A program made the position numbers and the translations under genes. Positions 9,720-17,851 of a DNA stretch of 64,000 bases are shown piece after piece. The notes beneath the pieces are model-generated. The model was given only the letters and a program-made list of their open reading frames with translations, had not been told where the DNA came from and did no database searches. Every line of letters begins with the position of its first letter. Position 1 is the first letter of the stretch. Source of the stretch: an uncultured Lachnospiraceae bacterium (GTDB lineage Bacteria > Bacillota > Clostridia > Lachnospirales > Lachnospiraceae); NCBI GenBank assembly GCA_910584845.1, contig CAJUDH010000018.1:1-64000 (forward strand). The letters are read 5' to 3'.

Positions 9720-10041
9720 GTTTTCCTCCGTTTCGTGCACGTCCCATAAACACATGCAGGTGTAGGTTGGCAGCGTCCCTTCCACCTTTCCCCGCTTCGT
9801 GCACGTTTTTTTACACAAGCCGGTATGGCTAGCCGACGTTTTCTCACCGTTCCTCTGTTTTGCACCCCGGATAACCTTTTTATGCCCCTTGGCGCAAATG
9901 CCACGGGGCCGCCCGCGTTGGCCGCCGTCTATGGCTATGCCAAATAAGGGGGTAAAGGGGCCAAAACGAAATATAAAACAGCAGGACAGGAAAATACCCC
10001 TGTCCCATGTCATTTCCTCTATTTATGCAAGGGCCATAACA
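9720..10041 (-). other. 322-nt intergenic region between frr and uppS
   Basis: No gene is supported here. It holds a terminator-like hairpin just after frr (9984-10005) and an 11-nt direct repeat TTCGTGCACGT at 9732-9742 and 9796-9806. No convincing promoter for uppS was found, though one is expected if the hairpin terminates. Confidence 0.5.
9984..10005 (-). terminator. frr: Possible intrinsic terminator after frr
   Basis: On the minus strand GGACAGG and CCTGTCC form a 7-bp stem with an 8-nt loop, followed by TGCTGTTTTATATTTCG. The T tract is interrupted, so termination is probably partial. Confidence 0.45.
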
Positions 10042-10596
10042 TTATACTGTCATGATCTCCTTGGTCTTGGTTTCCACCGCCGCGTCAATCTTTTCGATCA
10101 TTTTGTCTGTTAATTTCTGGATCTTTTCCACATTCAGCTTCAAATCATCTTCCGACATTTCGCTAGCTTTTTCCATCTTTTTAAAAGTTTCATTGGCGTC
10201 CCGGCGGATGTTGCGGACTGCCACCTTGGCGCCCTCTCCTTTTTTCTTTACTTCTTTGGCCAAATCTTTTCTGCGCTCCTCGGTGAGTTCCGGGAATGCC
10301 AGGCGGATCACATTGCCGTCATTGGTGGGGTGGATCCCAATATCCGACATATTAATGGCCTTCTCAATGGATTTTAGCAGACTTTTCTCCCAAGGCTGGA
10401 TCACCATCATACGGGCTTCCGGGATGCTGATATTGCCCACCTGCTGGATCGGGGTCGGCGTCCCATAATAGTCCACCCGGATCTTGTCCAGCACATGGGG
10501 GTTGGCCCGCCCTGCCCGGATGGTGGAAAATTCACCCAACAGCACTTCCAAAGATTTGTTCATCTTGTCCTCATACATTTTTAATTGTTCCTGCAT
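10042..10596 (-). CDS. frr: Ribosome recycling factor
   Basis: RRF splits post-termination ribosomes together with EF-G. The 184 residues match the family over the full length, including the SLEVLLGEFSTIRAGRANP opening and the DANETFKKMEK and LTDKMIEKIDA helices. It lies 12 nt after pyrH, a nearly universal pairing in bacteria, and they are presumably co-transcribed. Confidence 0.97.
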   Translation of the reverse strand: MQEQLKMYEDKMNKSLEVLLGEFSTIRAGRANPHVLDKIRVDYYGTPTPIQQVGNISIPEARMMVIQPWEKSLLKSIEKAINMSDIGIHPTNDGNVIRLAFPELTEERRKDLAKEVKKKGEGAKVAVRNIRRDANETFKKMEKASEMSEDDLKLNVEKIQKLTDKMIEKIDAAVETKTKEIMTV

Positions 10597-10608
10597 ATTC
10601 CCCTCCTG

Positions 10609-11322
10609 CTATTCTACGGTCACTATCGTGCCATTTATTTTCCCCTGCATGGCGTTGGCAATGCCATCCTTCTCATTCAAATCAAACACGGCCATGGGCA
10701 TCTTATGCTCCAGGCACATAATGGAAGCCGTAAGGTCCACCACCGCAAGCTTCTGGTCAATGACTTGCTGGATGCTGATGGTATCATACTTTTTCGCATC
10801 CGGGTTTACCGCCGGGTCGCTGTCATACACACCGTCCACGGACTTGGCCAAAAGGATACCGTCCGCATCCATCTCCACGGCCCGAAGGGTAATGCCTGTG
10901 TCTGTGGAAAAATAGGGATGGCCTGTGCCCCCGGCAAAAAATACTACCGCGCCCTCTTCAAAATACCCGTTTGCCCGGTCTTTGGAAAACAGTTCCGTCA
11001 TCGTGCCGCAGGCAAACGGGGTCATAACCATTGCCTTCATACCCGCATTGCGGAAAATTTCCGATACATAAATACAATTCATTACCGTGGCCAACATACC
11101 GATCTGGTCTGCCTTGGTCCGGTCAATGGCCTCGCTGGTACGGCCCCTCCAAAAGTTCCCGCCGCCAATGACAATGCCTACCTGCACCCCTGCATCCACA
11201 GAAGCCTTTACCTGCCTGGCTACCTCTTTCACCGTAGCCTCGTCAAACCCTGTCTTCTTTTCTCCCGCCAGGGCCTCGCCGCTCAACTTCAAAAATACCC
11301 GTCTTTTCTTTTCTCCATCCAT
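10609..11322 (-). CDS. pyrH: UMP kinase
   Basis: PyrH phosphorylates UMP to UDP and belongs to the amino-acid-kinase fold. The 237 residues show KLSGEALAG, GIVIGGGNFWRG, the MLATVMNCIY helix, and the nucleotide-binding DPAVNPDAKKYDTI. It is the first gene of the leftward pyrH-frr unit. A predicted promoter (11428-11456) and a stable hairpin with a T tract (11365-11420) lie in its leader, so expression may be attenuated. Confidence 0.97.
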   Translation of the reverse strand: MDGEKKRRVFLKLSGEALAGEKKTGFDEATVKEVARQVKASVDAGVQVGIVIGGGNFWRGRTSEAIDRTKADQIGMLATVMNCIYVSEIFRNAGMKAMVMTPFACGTMTELFSKDRANGYFEEGAVVFFAGGTGHPYFSTDTGITLRAVEMDADGILLAKSVDGVYDSDPAVNPDAKKYDTISIQQVIDQKLAVVDLTASIMCLEHKMPMAVFDLNEKDGIANAMQGKINGTIVTVE

Positions 11323-11364
11323 AAAAGGCTCTCCTGTATCGTATGAAAATCATGCCTGCGGCCC

Positions 11365-11420
11365 CAAAAAAGGCGCCTGCGGCGCGTATGCCTTGCTTCG
11401 CGGCATATGTAGGCGCCGCC
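11365..11420 (-). terminator. Hairpin with T6 tract in front of pyrH (terminator or attenuator)
   Basis: On the minus strand GGCGCCT and AGGCGCC can pair around an inner hairpin TATGCC/GGCATA, followed immediately by six T. An alternative pairing of GCGGCGC with GCGCCGC is possible. It lies downstream of the predicted pyrH promoter and upstream of pyrH. It could attenuate pyrH or simply end transcripts from the PPTase gene upstream. Confidence 0.6.
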
Positions 11421-11427
11421 TTTTAGT

Positions 11428-11456
11428 ATCATACCATATTCATGGGATTTTGAAAA
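11428..11456 (-). promoter_or_regulatory. Predicted pyrH promoter
   Basis: On the minus strand TTTTCA (11456-11451) and TATGAT (11433-11428) are separated by 17 nt. The -10 is good and the -35 matches 4 of 6. The start point would fall at the base of the pyrH leader hairpin. Confidence 0.5.
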
Positions 11457-11493
11457 GAGAAAAAATTGTGCCCCCCGCATCCGTTAGCTTATG

Positions 11494-12207
11494 CTAATCA
11501 TCGAGGCGGCTTTCTATGGCAGAGAGTGTAACCACATCCCAAACCGGGGAAAGGCGGCCTTGGCCCCCGGCCCCCCGTATACAAAGCGACGCCCGGTAGC
11601 CCGGCAATGCAAACTCCCAAAAACCATAGTCCAAAAATGCCCCTTCCACCTCCACCTGGACAGGCGGGCCCATATGGATGCAAAATCCGTCCAGGGGCAT
11701 CCGGACCCCCTGCCCGGTCACTTTCAAAAAACTTTCTTTCAATGTCCAAAAACGGTAAAAGCATTCTGCCCGCCCCTTTGGCCCGGGGATACGGTTTAAG
11801 GCCTCTTTCTCCCCGGGGGCAAAAAAGCGCCTGGCCACACGGAAATCCGGGTCCCCTACCTGTTCTATGTCGCACCCTACCTCCCGGCCGGCAAACGATG
11901 CCATAGCCATCGTGCCGGAATGGGACAGGTTAAAGCAAATTTCCGGATAATCCGGCAGATAAGGCTTTCCGTTTTCTTTGAAGGCAACAGCCACATCCTT
12001 TTCCCGCAGGCCGTACTGGCGCAAGCCATAGTCCAGCAGCAGCCCGGCCCCCAAAGATAATAGCTTCCCCTGGGGAAAGCGGAATTGGCGGATTTTATCT
12101 TGCCGCCCCCATGACAGGGAACTACACAGCATTTCAAACCCTTCCGCCAGCCCCCTGCCCTTTTGGTCCTTGCCTGCCGTATCCATCAAATATACTTTCG
12201 GCGTCAT
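11494..12207 (-). CDS. 4'-phosphopantetheinyl transferase, Sfp type
   Basis: These enzymes transfer phosphopantetheine from CoA to the serine of carrier domains. The 237 residues show the family motifs: substrate-binding NLSHSG near 95, the magnesium-binding VGCDIEQ near 111, and FYRFWTLKESFLKVTGQG with the catalytic WxxKEa helix. The long two-domain form is the type that activates NRPS and PKS carriers rather than only fatty-acid ACP. The gene starts 1 nt after the stop of the hydrolase upstream, and an NRPS-like gene lies about 1.7 kb away on the same strand, so its carrier domain (Ser565) is the likely substrate; that link is inference. Confidence 0.93.
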   Translation of the reverse strand: MTPKVYLMDTAGKDQKGRGLAEGFEMLCSSLSWGRQDKIRQFRFPQGKLLSLGAGLLLDYGLRQYGLREKDVAVAFKENGKPYLPDYPEICFNLSHSGTMAMASFAGREVGCDIEQVGDPDFRVARRFFAPGEKEALNRIPGPKGRAECFYRFWTLKESFLKVTGQGVRMPLDGFCIHMGPPVQVEVEGAFLDYGFWEFALPGYRASLCIRGAGGQGRLSPVWDVVTLSAIESRLDD

Positions 12208-12208
12208 G

Positions 12209-12730
12209 TCATATCACATCAATCTGGCACATTTTCATGGTGGCCAAAGCCGCATTATGGCTTTCTTTTGTCACGCCGGCACAGCAGGAAGCGTCCACCT
12301 TGATCACTGTCCCCGGCAGCTTGGCCCTTAAAAGAAGTGCGTTGCTCACCACGCAGATGTCCGTGCACAGCCCCACCAGCTCGACCTCCATCTCCCCGCC
12401 AAGGCTTAACCGGTACATCTCGTCAGCCAGCTCCCCGCAGCCAAAGGTATATTTGTCCAAAATCTTTGCCATTGGCATGGCGGCCATAACATCCGGGTGT
12501 AATTGCCACCCTTCGCTGTCTTTGATGCAATGGGCCACCGGCAGTTTTTTCCCTTCCAGTGTTTCCAAATAATTTTCAAAATGGGTGTCCCTTGTGGCAT
12601 AAATATGCCCGGGGTCGTATTCCTTGATTTTCCGGACAACGCCAGGGACGATCGCCTGGGCCATCTCGCTGCCCAAAGCCCCGTCAATAAAATCTTTTTG
12701 CATATCAACCACAATTAAATATCGTTCCAC
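12209..12730 (-). CDS. Isochorismatase-fold cysteine hydrolase (nicotinamidase-like)
   Basis: This 173-residue protein belongs to the cysteine hydrolase superfamily that includes nicotinamidases and isochorismatases. It has the N-terminal VVDMQKDFIDGALG with catalytic Asp, a central lysine in the expected region, and GLCTDICVVSNALLL, where the cysteine would be the nucleophile. The preferred start is GTG at 12730 because AGGAGG lies about 9 nt upstream and the protein then begins just before the first strand. It overlaps the PPTase gene closely (TGA then ATG one base later). Substrate is unknown; nicotinamide is plausible. Confidence 0.88.
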   Translation of the reverse strand: MERYLIVVDMQKDFIDGALGSEMAQAIVPGVVRKIKEYDPGHIYATRDTHFENYLETLEGKKLPVAHCIKDSEGWQLHPDVMAAMPMAKILDKYTFGCGELADEMYRLSLGGEMEVELVGLCTDICVVSNALLLRAKLPGTVIKVDASCCAGVTKESHNAALATMKMCQIDVI

Positions 12731-12803
12731 CGCTTTTCCCCTCCTTATGTTTCCCTTCCTGCACTTTTTGGCCTCCGGGCCTAAAAGCCCTGGCCGTATT
12801 ATC

Positions 12804-12832
12804 ACTATAGCATATTTTCCCCCCGTCTACAA
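12804..12832 (-). promoter_or_regulatory. Predicted promoter of the hydrolase-PPTase pair
   Basis: On the minus strand TTGTAG (12832-12827), a 17-nt spacer and TATAGT (12809-12804) lie about 75 nt before the GTG start at 12730. Confidence 0.45.
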
Positions 12833-13250
12833 ACCCTTTATCGCCGCCTTGGCCGGCCCTATACTTTTATTATGGGCCGGCTTCCACAAGGGCTTGGAAA
12901 TTACCTTCCTGCTGGCCGGTAAAACGGGTCCGGCCTGGCAGGGCCCCGCCTGCCCCGGGCCGATTCTTCTGCATGGCTTTTGCCGCCTTAGTATGGCTTT
13001 AGGGGATTTTTTGTTTCGGAAGGCGTATGTACCCTAACAATCAAAAAATGACCGGTATGCCACCGGTCATTTTTAAGGAGAAGGTATTTCGTTTTTATGG
13101 GATGTAGCAAAAACTATATAATGTATTGGGGGTACGTTCAATATAATAACATAAACGCTCCAAAAAGTGTTCACAAATTTCACAAATTTCATCCCGTGTT
13201 TTTGTGCATTATTACTTTTCCTTTTTTTCACATACAGCCAGCCGTTACCG
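12833..13250. other. Gene-free stretch between the hydrolase and the small membrane protein
   Basis: No coding sequence is supported on either strand. Visible structure: an 8-bp perfect inverted repeat GCCGGCCC/GGGCCGGC at 12851-12882, a bidirectional terminator at 13042-13075, and a short AT-rich tract containing the tandem 10-mer TTTCACAAAT near 13170-13190. A 65-codon minus-strand ORF overlaps the end of the membrane protein gene and lacks a ribosome binding site. Confidence 0.6.
13042..13075. terminator. Bidirectional intrinsic terminator
   Basis: A 12-bp perfect stem (AAAATGACCGGT / ACCGGTCATTTT) encloses a 5-nt loop. It has A-rich and T-rich flanks on both sides, so it can terminate from either direction. 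It lies downstream of the COG2426-type membrane protein gene. Confidence 0.8.
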
Positions 13251-13760
13251 TTACCCAAATAACGTACCAAGAAGGCCGTAAGACAACAGGGACATAATCA
13301 CCGTAGCCAGGACAATGCCCAATAAAATGGCCGGGACTGATTTGCGGATCTTCATATGGAGCAGGGATGCCACCAGGGCCCCGGTCCATGCGCCGGTGCC
13401 CGGAAGTGGGATCCCCACAAAAAACACCAGCCCCCAAAACCCGTAGGCTTCTATCTTCCCTTTGTGTTTATCCGCCTTTTTGCGCAGCCAAAGGGCAATC
13501 CTGTCCAAATAGGGGACTTGCTCCATAAAGTCCAGCACCTTCTCAATAAGCAGCAAAATAAAGGGGATGGGCAGTAGGTTGCCAAGGATGCACAAAGGGA
13601 CTGCTTTCCATATGGGTATATTCAAAAGTGCCGGGGAGGCAGCCAAAAGGCCGCCCCTTAACTCCAGCACGGGTATCATGGAGATTATAAAAATAACCGC
13701 CTCTGCCGAAACCTTCCCGCCCAAAACCGCCGTAAGCCATTGCACTAGGGAGTCAGTCAT
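13251..13760 (-). CDS. Small membrane protein of the COG2426 / 'small multidrug export' family
   Basis: The 169-residue protein has about four hydrophobic segments. It has the family hallmarks: an early ELRGGL motif after the first helix, GNLLPIPFI, and GIPLPGTGAWTGAL. The family is annotated as small multidrug export protein, but transport activity is not established for most members, so no substrate is proposed. It lies about 107 nt downstream of the NRPS-like gene on the same strand, which makes an export role for that product conceivable but unproven. Confidence 0.85.
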   Translation of the reverse strand: MTDSLVQWLTAVLGGKVSAEAVIFIISMIPVLELRGGLLAASPALLNIPIWKAVPLCILGNLLPIPFILLLIEKVLDFMEQVPYLDRIALWLRKKADKHKGKIEAYGFWGLVFFVGIPLPGTGAWTGALVASLLHMKIRKSVPAILLGIVLATVIMSLLSYGLLGTLFG

Positions 13761-13867
13761 AATCCGTCCTCAATCCTTTCATTTTTCTCCATTACTATAT
13801 GTGCCCCAAAAGCGCCTTTATGATTCTATGTGCAAAAAAGGCCATAGCGGCAGCGGCTGCCGGGCTT

Positions 13868-16800
13868 TTACCATTCTTCCTTTTTTATAAACCGGATTTC
13901 CCCCGGGATCAGCGCCTTCTCGCACCTCTCTGCCAAATATTCCCCCAGCCGTTCCCGGTCTGGCTCTTCACTGCCATAAATGTCCGCCTGCAAAATCAAT
14001 TGGTTACCTTTTGTATACCGGACATAAGCTTCTGCATGGCCGACGCCCTCATATCCCCGCAGCATACGTTCCAGCCTTTCCAAATCCAGGAAATTCCGGC
14101 CGGTCACACTTTCCTGCATCACGGTCCGCCCCCCGTTTTCCAAAAGGTCTATGGAACCGTCCGGCAGGATCCTAGCCACCCGCCCGGCCTGGTAAAGGGT
14201 GCCCTCGCCATAAGGGTTGGTGATTTTATCTACCCATCCTACTGTGGGGTGTTCCATCACATACAGGTTCCCCCATGCGCCAAAAGGCTTCTTCCGGCAG
14301 TTTTCGTCAAAGACATAAACTTTCACCAGGGTATCCCGGCTAATGCCCTCAATCAAGGGTTCCCCGGCTTCCCGGTTCAAAGCGCCCACGGTAACTTTAT
14401 AATGTTTCGGGAATACGGTTTCCGGCAGATGCTTTTTCAGCCTCCGTGCAGAAGGCTCCTCTAGCATGGCCTCCACAACCGTTTCCAGGCAAACCATAAA
14501 AATCTCAAGCTGCTTTTGGTCAAAACGGTTCTTCCAATAACGCAGCTCATAAAAGTACCCGTTATCGTCCGACATGACCTGCAGGTGGAAAGGCAGGGAA
14601 TCTAACTGCATGGGCATCCGTTCCGCCGGCTCCCCGCCTATTTGGTCCATATTCAAAATATCCCCTTGATATTGGAAAAACATTTCGTCTGCATGGAGGT
14701 TGGAAATATAGCAGCGCATGGTATCCATGATCTGCCTTCCGGACCTCTGTAAAAGCTGCGGCACCGTCTCATGGGGGATCTGGGTATACCGGAAAAAGTA
14801 GGTTAAAAACAAAGGCCCCGCTAACCTGGCCCAGCGGCTGTCCGTCCTGCCGCTGTGTATGCTGGAGCTGACGGCGTCCTTCTCATTGCTGAAAATAGCA
14901 ATGCAATAGTTATAAGCCGTCAGGAACATTACGTTCTCCGACACGCCATGTTTCCGGCAAAAAGCCGTAAGCTTCTTCCGGTTCAATTTGCGGAAACGGT
15001 CCTTTAGCGCCGCATTCTCCCCTTTGGCCAGGCCATAAAAGTCTTTCAGGTTCAAAATGCTTTTGCGGATGCGCACGCCTTCCATCAGCTTGCAAAAATA
15101 AGCCTCGTCCCCCGCCCTAAGCCCCCTGGCGTCCCGGTCTTTTTCATCCAGGATATATTCAAAAAACGTATAGGTTTCCTTTTCCACCTTCTCCCCGGCA
15201 TACAAAGCGTTGATGTCCTCAAAAAGGACGTTCATGGTAATGCCGTCGCCCATAATATGGGCTATGTCAAAATACAGGTAATTGGCAGAACCCGTCTGGT
15301 AAATCCCCACATGGTAAAGGGGGTCTTCTTCCCCATACATAAAGGGCCTTAGCAGGCCTTTCCTATGGGCTTCCCACTCCTCGTCATCCATCTTTTGGAT
15401 AGGGATTTCCACCCTCTTGCCATCATGGCGGAAATTTTTAAACACGCCTTCATGGAGCTGCACCACCCCTTTTAGCCCCGGATGCAGGTCGAACAGGCTT
15501 TCCACGGCTTTTTTCAGGCGCGGCAGCTCCACCCCCGGCCCCAGTTTAAACAAAAACGGCAGGTTGGCGGTGGTGTTCCCCCTCATCACATAGGCAAAAT
15601 AGAGCTGCAGGTTGGTCAGCGGGTAAACATCCCGGGGTGCAAAGTCCACAGGCTCCCGGCCTTTGGCCTCTTCCAAAAACGCCTCCAGCTTCAGCACCGT
15701 AGCATGGGCCATTAAATCCCCCAGCGTCAGCGAAAGGCCAACCCGGTCGGACAAATCCGTCAGCAGCATAACGCTGCCTAAAGAATCCAGGCCTACCGAA
15801 TAGAAATCGGTGTCAATGCCAAACCGCTGGTGGCCCAGCACCGCCGAAACGCAGTCATAGATCTGGGCCTGCTGCCCGTTCTCCGGCTGGCGGACGTTCC
15901 CCAGCTCCTCCTGTTCTTTTTTCCTTTGGCTGAAAAATTGGCTGCGGATAATCTTTTTGGAAGAAGTCTTTTCAAACGGGTGCTCCCTAAGCCGGAACCG
16001 CATAATCCGTTTGAAGCTGGGCAGCCCTTCGTTATGCTTCTTTACAATCTCGGAAACCACGCCCTCAATATCCTGGATGCCCGCCACCTCGGCGTATTGG
16101 TAATTGGGGTAAATTTCCGCCGTAATGGCATCATCCTCGCCAAACACCAGGATTTCCGCTACCAGCCGGTCGTCCTCAAACAAGTTTTCCAGCTGTTCCG
16201 GCGCCACGTTTTCCCCATTGCTTAAAATAATCAGGTTTTTCTTCCTTCCGGTCAGGTAAAGGAAGCCTTCTTCGTCCACATACCCTAAGTCCCCGGTGCA
16301 AAGCCAGCCGTCCTGTGTAATCGCTTCTGCGGTCTTATCCGGCTCCTTATAATACCCCATCATGACCGAAGGGCTTTTTACCTGGATTTCCCCGTCTACG
16401 ATGCGGACTTGGCAACGGTCCACAATCCGCCCCACCGACGCTACCTTGTCCGGCCTGTCCCAATCCGGGGCGGAAATCTTGGGGGAGCACTCCGACATCC
16501 CGTATCCCTGGGCGATGGAAATACCAAGGTTGCGGAAATTCTCCGCTAAGTCAGGCGCCAGGTAGCCGCCTCCGCTGACAATCTTATGGAGCTGCCTGCC
16601 CAGCACCTGGGCCCGCACTTTCCCCACCGGCTGCCCGGTTTGCCTGGACAATATGGCAATCCGGTTATACAGGGTCTTGGCAATCATGGGGACCATACGG
16701 ATCACCGACGGCTGGAAAAGCTGGATATGGGCCGCCAGTTTAGCCATATCCTGGTTTAAGCACAAAATGCTGCCGTAACGCATTACAATAAGCAAATCCC

Positions 16801-17476
16801 CGTTAATGCAAAACACATGGTGGATGGGCAATACGTTCAAATAAACTTCTTTTTCCGGGTGGGCCGTATCCGTGGTGCAAAAAGTATTGTCAATCAGGTT
16901 TTCCTGGGAAAGCATAACCCCTTTGCCCCGTCCCGTGGTGCCGGAAGTAAACAAAATCATAGCCAGCTCTTTGGGGGAAACCTGCGGCGCCACGGCCCGG
17001 CCGGCATACTCCCTTAAAATATTGTCGGAGCATGGCACATGTTTGCCATGTTGCAGGGAAATAAAGGCTTTCACGTTGGGGCATTGGCCCTTCACGCCTT
17101 CCACCAGCAGGTGATGGTCCCAATCGTAAAACAAAATGTCCACGTCCGACCGGTTCAGGCAGTCGGCAAAAGTCTCCAAGTTCATCTGGATGTCCAGGGG
17201 GATGCTTACATTGCCGTTTCCCATGGTACCCAGCAATACGGCCAGGTAGTGGTGGCTGCTGCTCCCCATCAGCCCTACCTTGGCTTTGTGGCCGATCTCC
17301 TTATCCTGCACGTCAAGCCATGCCCCGATTGCGCTGCACTCTGCAGCAAATTCCTGGTACGTCACGTCAAAAACCACGTCATTCTCCTCATAGCGCAGAA
17401 AAACGTGGTCTTTGTACTCTCTGCCTGCATTTTGCACCAGGTCATAAATTGTTTTCGTGTTTTGATATGTAATCAT
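13868..17476 (-). CDS. Compact NRPS-like enzyme: adenylation, carrier, condensation, truncated adenylation
   Basis: The 1202-residue protein is a modular carrier-dependent ligase. Residues 1-520 form an ANL adenylation domain (FTSGTTGRGKGVML near 176, GYGMSE near 324, TGDLGYVDEEG near 394, A10-type lysine near 507). Residues 535-605 are a carrier domain with GLDSLGS, the phosphopantetheine serine being about 565. Residues 620-1045 resemble a condensation domain with AHIMGDG at 739-745: the catalytic second His and the DG are kept, the first His is Ala. The last 140 residues match only the C-terminal portion of an adenylation domain (GTLYQAGRVARILPDGSI). No thioesterase or reductase is present. 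Start chosen at 17476, where AGAGG precedes the ATG. A Sfp-type PPTase is nearby. Product unknown. Confidence 0.85.
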   Translation of the reverse strand: MITYQNTKTIYDLVQNAGREYKDHVFLRYEENDVVFDVTYQEFAAECSAIGAWLDVQDKEIGHKAKVGLMGSSSHHYLAVLLGTMGNGNVSIPLDIQMNLETFADCLNRSDVDILFYDWDHHLLVEGVKGQCPNVKAFISLQHGKHVPCSDNILREYAGRAVAPQVSPKELAMILFTSGTTGRGKGVMLSQENLIDNTFCTTDTAHPEKEVYLNVLPIHHVFCINGDLLIVMRYGSILCLNQDMAKLAAHIQLFQPSVIRMVPMIAKTLYNRIAILSRQTGQPVGKVRAQVLGRQLHKIVSGGGYLAPDLAENFRNLGISIAQGYGMSECSPKISAPDWDRPDKVASVGRIVDRCQVRIVDGEIQVKSPSVMMGYYKEPDKTAEAITQDGWLCTGDLGYVDEEGFLYLTGRKKNLIILSNGENVAPEQLENLFEDDRLVAEILVFGEDDAITAEIYPNYQYAEVAGIQDIEGVVSEIVKKHNEGLPSFKRIMRFRLREHPFEKTSSKKIIRSQFFSQRKKEQEELGNVRQPENGQQAQIYDCVSAVLGHQRFGIDTDFYSVGLDSLGSVMLLTDLSDRVGLSLTLGDLMAHATVLKLEAFLEEAKGREPVDFAPRDVYPLTNLQLYFAYVMRGNTTANLPFLFKLGPGVELPRLKKAVESLFDLHPGLKGVVQLHEGVFKNFRHDGKRVEIPIQKMDDEEWEAHRKGLLRPFMYGEEDPLYHVGIYQTGSANYLYFDIAHIMGDGITMNVLFEDINALYAGEKVEKETYTFFEYILDEKDRDARGLRAGDEAYFCKLMEGVRIRKSILNLKDFYGLAKGENAALKDRFRKLNRKKLTAFCRKHGVSENVMFLTAYNYCIAIFSNEKDAVSSSIHSGRTDSRWARLAGPLFLTYFFRYTQIPHETVPQLLQRSGRQIMDTMRCYISNLHADEMFFQYQGDILNMDQIGGEPAERMPMQLDSLPFHLQVMSDDNGYFYELRYWKNRFDQKQLEIFMVCLETVVEAMLEEPSARRLKKHLPETVFPKHYKVTVGALNREAGEPLIEGISRDTLVKVYVFDENCRKKPFGAWGNLYVMEHPTVGWVDKITNPYGEGTLYQAGRVARILPDGSIDLLENGGRTVMQESVTGRNFLDLERLERMLRGYEGVGHAEAYVRYTKGNQLILQADIYGSEEPDRERLGEYLAERCEKALIPGEIRFIKKEEW

Positions 17477-17696
17477 ATAGAACCTCTTTTCCTCCTGCCT
17501 TCCATGCAACGTTTGATGTAGCGCCGGACACCTATGAAAGGCGGCTGCCCCGCGCCTTCGGCCCTCCCGCAACCGCCGCCGGTATGGCAGTCCGGCCTTC
17601 CGGCCGGCTTGCCCATACCGGTTTGCCTGGACCCTATCCATGGTTTCGCGCAGGCAAGCTTGCCCCACCTTGGCTTTCGTCCAGGGCTTTCATAGT
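17477..17696 (-). other. Leader of the NRPS-like gene
   Basis: About 210 nt separate the predicted start point from the ATG. The minus-strand transcript contains a strong hairpin at 17581-17619 (outer GGTATGG/CCATACC, inner CCGGCC GGAA GGCCGG). No T tract follows, so it is not an obvious terminator. No riboswitch class was recognised. Confidence 0.45.
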
Positions 17697-17725
17697 AATA
17701 TATCACAGAATTTAAGGGGAATCAA
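17697..17725 (-). promoter_or_regulatory. Predicted promoter of the NRPS-like gene
   Basis: On the minus strand TTGATT (17725-17720), a 17-nt spacer and TATATT (17702-17697) sit in an AT-rich stretch between the AmrS gene and the NRPS-like gene. Confidence 0.6.
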
Positions 17726-17816
17726 TGATACTTTGAAAATCAAAATATTTTCGGCATATTACCTATAAACCGTTGTTTCCTTTTGTCTAAATCCATAAAA
17801 TTCAAAGGTCCTGTTG

Positions 17817-17848
17817 TGGGCGCCCCTTTTGGCCACGGGAGCGCCCAG
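17817..17848 (-). terminator. Possible terminator after the AmrS gene
   Basis: A 7-bp stem TGGGCGC/GCGCCCA extended by CCC/GGG lies just beyond the AmrS stop codon. The downstream T content on the minus strand is weak, so this is tentative. Confidence 0.35.
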
Positions 17849-17851
17849 ACT

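Noticed and set aside
12624..13037. 137-codon plus-strand ORF reaching the gap at 12833-13040
   Set aside because: It starts inside the hydrolase gene on the opposite strand, has no ribosome binding site and no recognisable protein pattern.
13073..13270. 65-codon minus-strand ORF
   Set aside because: It overlaps the 3' end of the small membrane protein gene, runs into the bidirectional terminator and lacks a ribosome binding site.
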